6,173 nucleotides of DNA, taken from Candidatus Sericytochromatia bacterium. GTDB taxonomy: Bacteria; Cyanobacteriota; Sericytochromatia; JACMPN01. The position numbers and the translations under genes were made by a program. Under the pieces are notes generated by a model. The model was not told where the DNA came from. It made no database searches and was given only the letters and a program-made list of their open reading frames with translations. Every line of letters starts with the position of its first letter. Within the stretch, counting starts at the first letter, position 1. This document shows, one piece after another, positions 5,654 to 6,173 of the stretch. The DNA lies in NCBI GenBank assembly GCA_014377495.1, contig JACMPN010000522.1, forward strand, positions 1 to 6,173, read 5' to 3'.

Positions 5654-6173
5654 ATGCAGAACAACAGCCAAACCACCCTCAGCCATGTGCGTCAGCGCCT
5701 GATCCAACATCCCGGCCGCGGCGGTTGCGGTGTCGGGGCAGTCGCCGATCTATCAGGCCGGCCATCCGCCGATCTGATCGACATGGCCCTCAAAGGCTTG
5801 TGCACGCTGGAACACAGGGGCGGGTCGATCCAGGATACGGGAGACGGTGCCGGCCTGCTGATCGCCACCGATGCGGCGTTCTTCTCCAAATTCATCGCAC
5901 CCGGCCGGAATCTACCGGAGGGCCACCATCTGGCGGTCGGCGTCTTCTTTTTTCCCTTGTGGGCCAAGTCCAACCTGCCCTGGTGGCAGCATGACATCGA
6001 CGCCATCCTGCGTAAGCACGGGCTGATGCCCCTCGGTTGGCGCCACGTGCCAACCGACGATTCCATCCTTGGCCAGTTGGCCCGCGAGTCACGGCCCGAC
6101 GTCTGGCAACTGCTGATGGGCGAAGGCATGGTCTCCCACGAGAGCGGCGACTCCCGGCGCGCGCGCAAGGCCG
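5654..6173 (+). CDS. gltB: Glutamate synthase large (alpha) chain, N-terminal part
   Basis: GltB transfers the amide nitrogen of glutamine to 2-oxoglutarate, forming glutamate. The 173 codons present cover the start of the class II glutamine amidotransferase domain. The nucleophile should be C25 in GGCGVGAVADLSG (23-35), implying a 24-residue propeptide cleaved to expose the cysteine. Family motifs follow: ALKGLCTLEHRGG (45-57), DTGDGAGLLI (61-70) and, later, HLAVGVFFFP. The synthase and FMN domains lie beyond the right edge. ATG 5654 is the likely start: an in-frame stop at 5606 limits extension, and TTG 5627 and GTG 5687 are alternatives. No SD is visible before ATG 5654, which fits a leaderless message. 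It is separated from the upstream plus-strand genes by 284 bases, so it probably has its own promoter. Confidence 0.93.
   Translation, partial: MQNNSQTTLSHVRQRLIQHPGRGGCGVGAVADLSGRPSADLIDMALKGLCTLEHRGGSIQDTGDGAGLLIATDAAFFSKFIAPGRNLPEGHHLAVGVFFFPLWAKSNLPWWQHDIDAILRKHGLMPLGWRHVPTDDSILGQLARESRPDVWQLLMGEGMVSHESGDSRRARKA

Noticed and set aside
5692..6168. 158-codon minus-strand frame at the right edge
   Set aside because: It is antisense to the clear GltB amidotransferase domain.

Overview
The window looks like ordinary chromosomal DNA of a GC-rich bacterium. Coding is dense, Shine-Dalgarno (SD) sites are mostly GGAGG-like, and large antisense open frames lie opposite real genes, as GC-rich codon use tends to produce. 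The protein families (branched-chain-type E1 alpha/beta, LipA, GltB) are widespread. I cannot fix the phylum from this sequence, and nothing indicates a plasmid, phage or transposon.

Minus strand, in transcription order from right to left: a small VOC-fold protein (4214-3819); lipoyl synthase lipA (3672-2716); 2-oxoacid dehydrogenase E1 alpha (2753-1632); E1 beta (1628-654); and the N-terminal part of the lipoylated E2 acyltransferase (526-1, running off the left edge). lipA overlaps E1 alpha by 38 bases, and 3 bases separate E1 alpha from E1 beta. The 127-base gap before E2 carries a long imperfect inverted repeat. The operon pairs the E1 and E2 parts of a multienzyme complex with the radical-SAM enzyme that installs sulfur on the E2 lipoyl group. 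The E1 subunits resemble the branched-chain 2-oxoacid dehydrogenase class more than the classical pyruvate class.

Plus strand, right side: an unrecognised membrane protein with three predicted helices (4328-4996), a small ArsC/Spx-like thioredoxin-fold protein with a CXXC motif (5022-5369), and the start of the glutamate synthase large chain gltB (5654 to the right edge). The 284-base gap before gltB contains three inverted repeats and a candidate promoter placed so that the transcript might begin at, or very near, the gltB start codon.

I found no RNA gene, CRISPR array or insertion sequence. I do not see a clearly novel multi-gene system. The best leads are the operonic inverted repeat, the gltB upstream region, the lipA/E1 alpha overlap and the orphan membrane protein.
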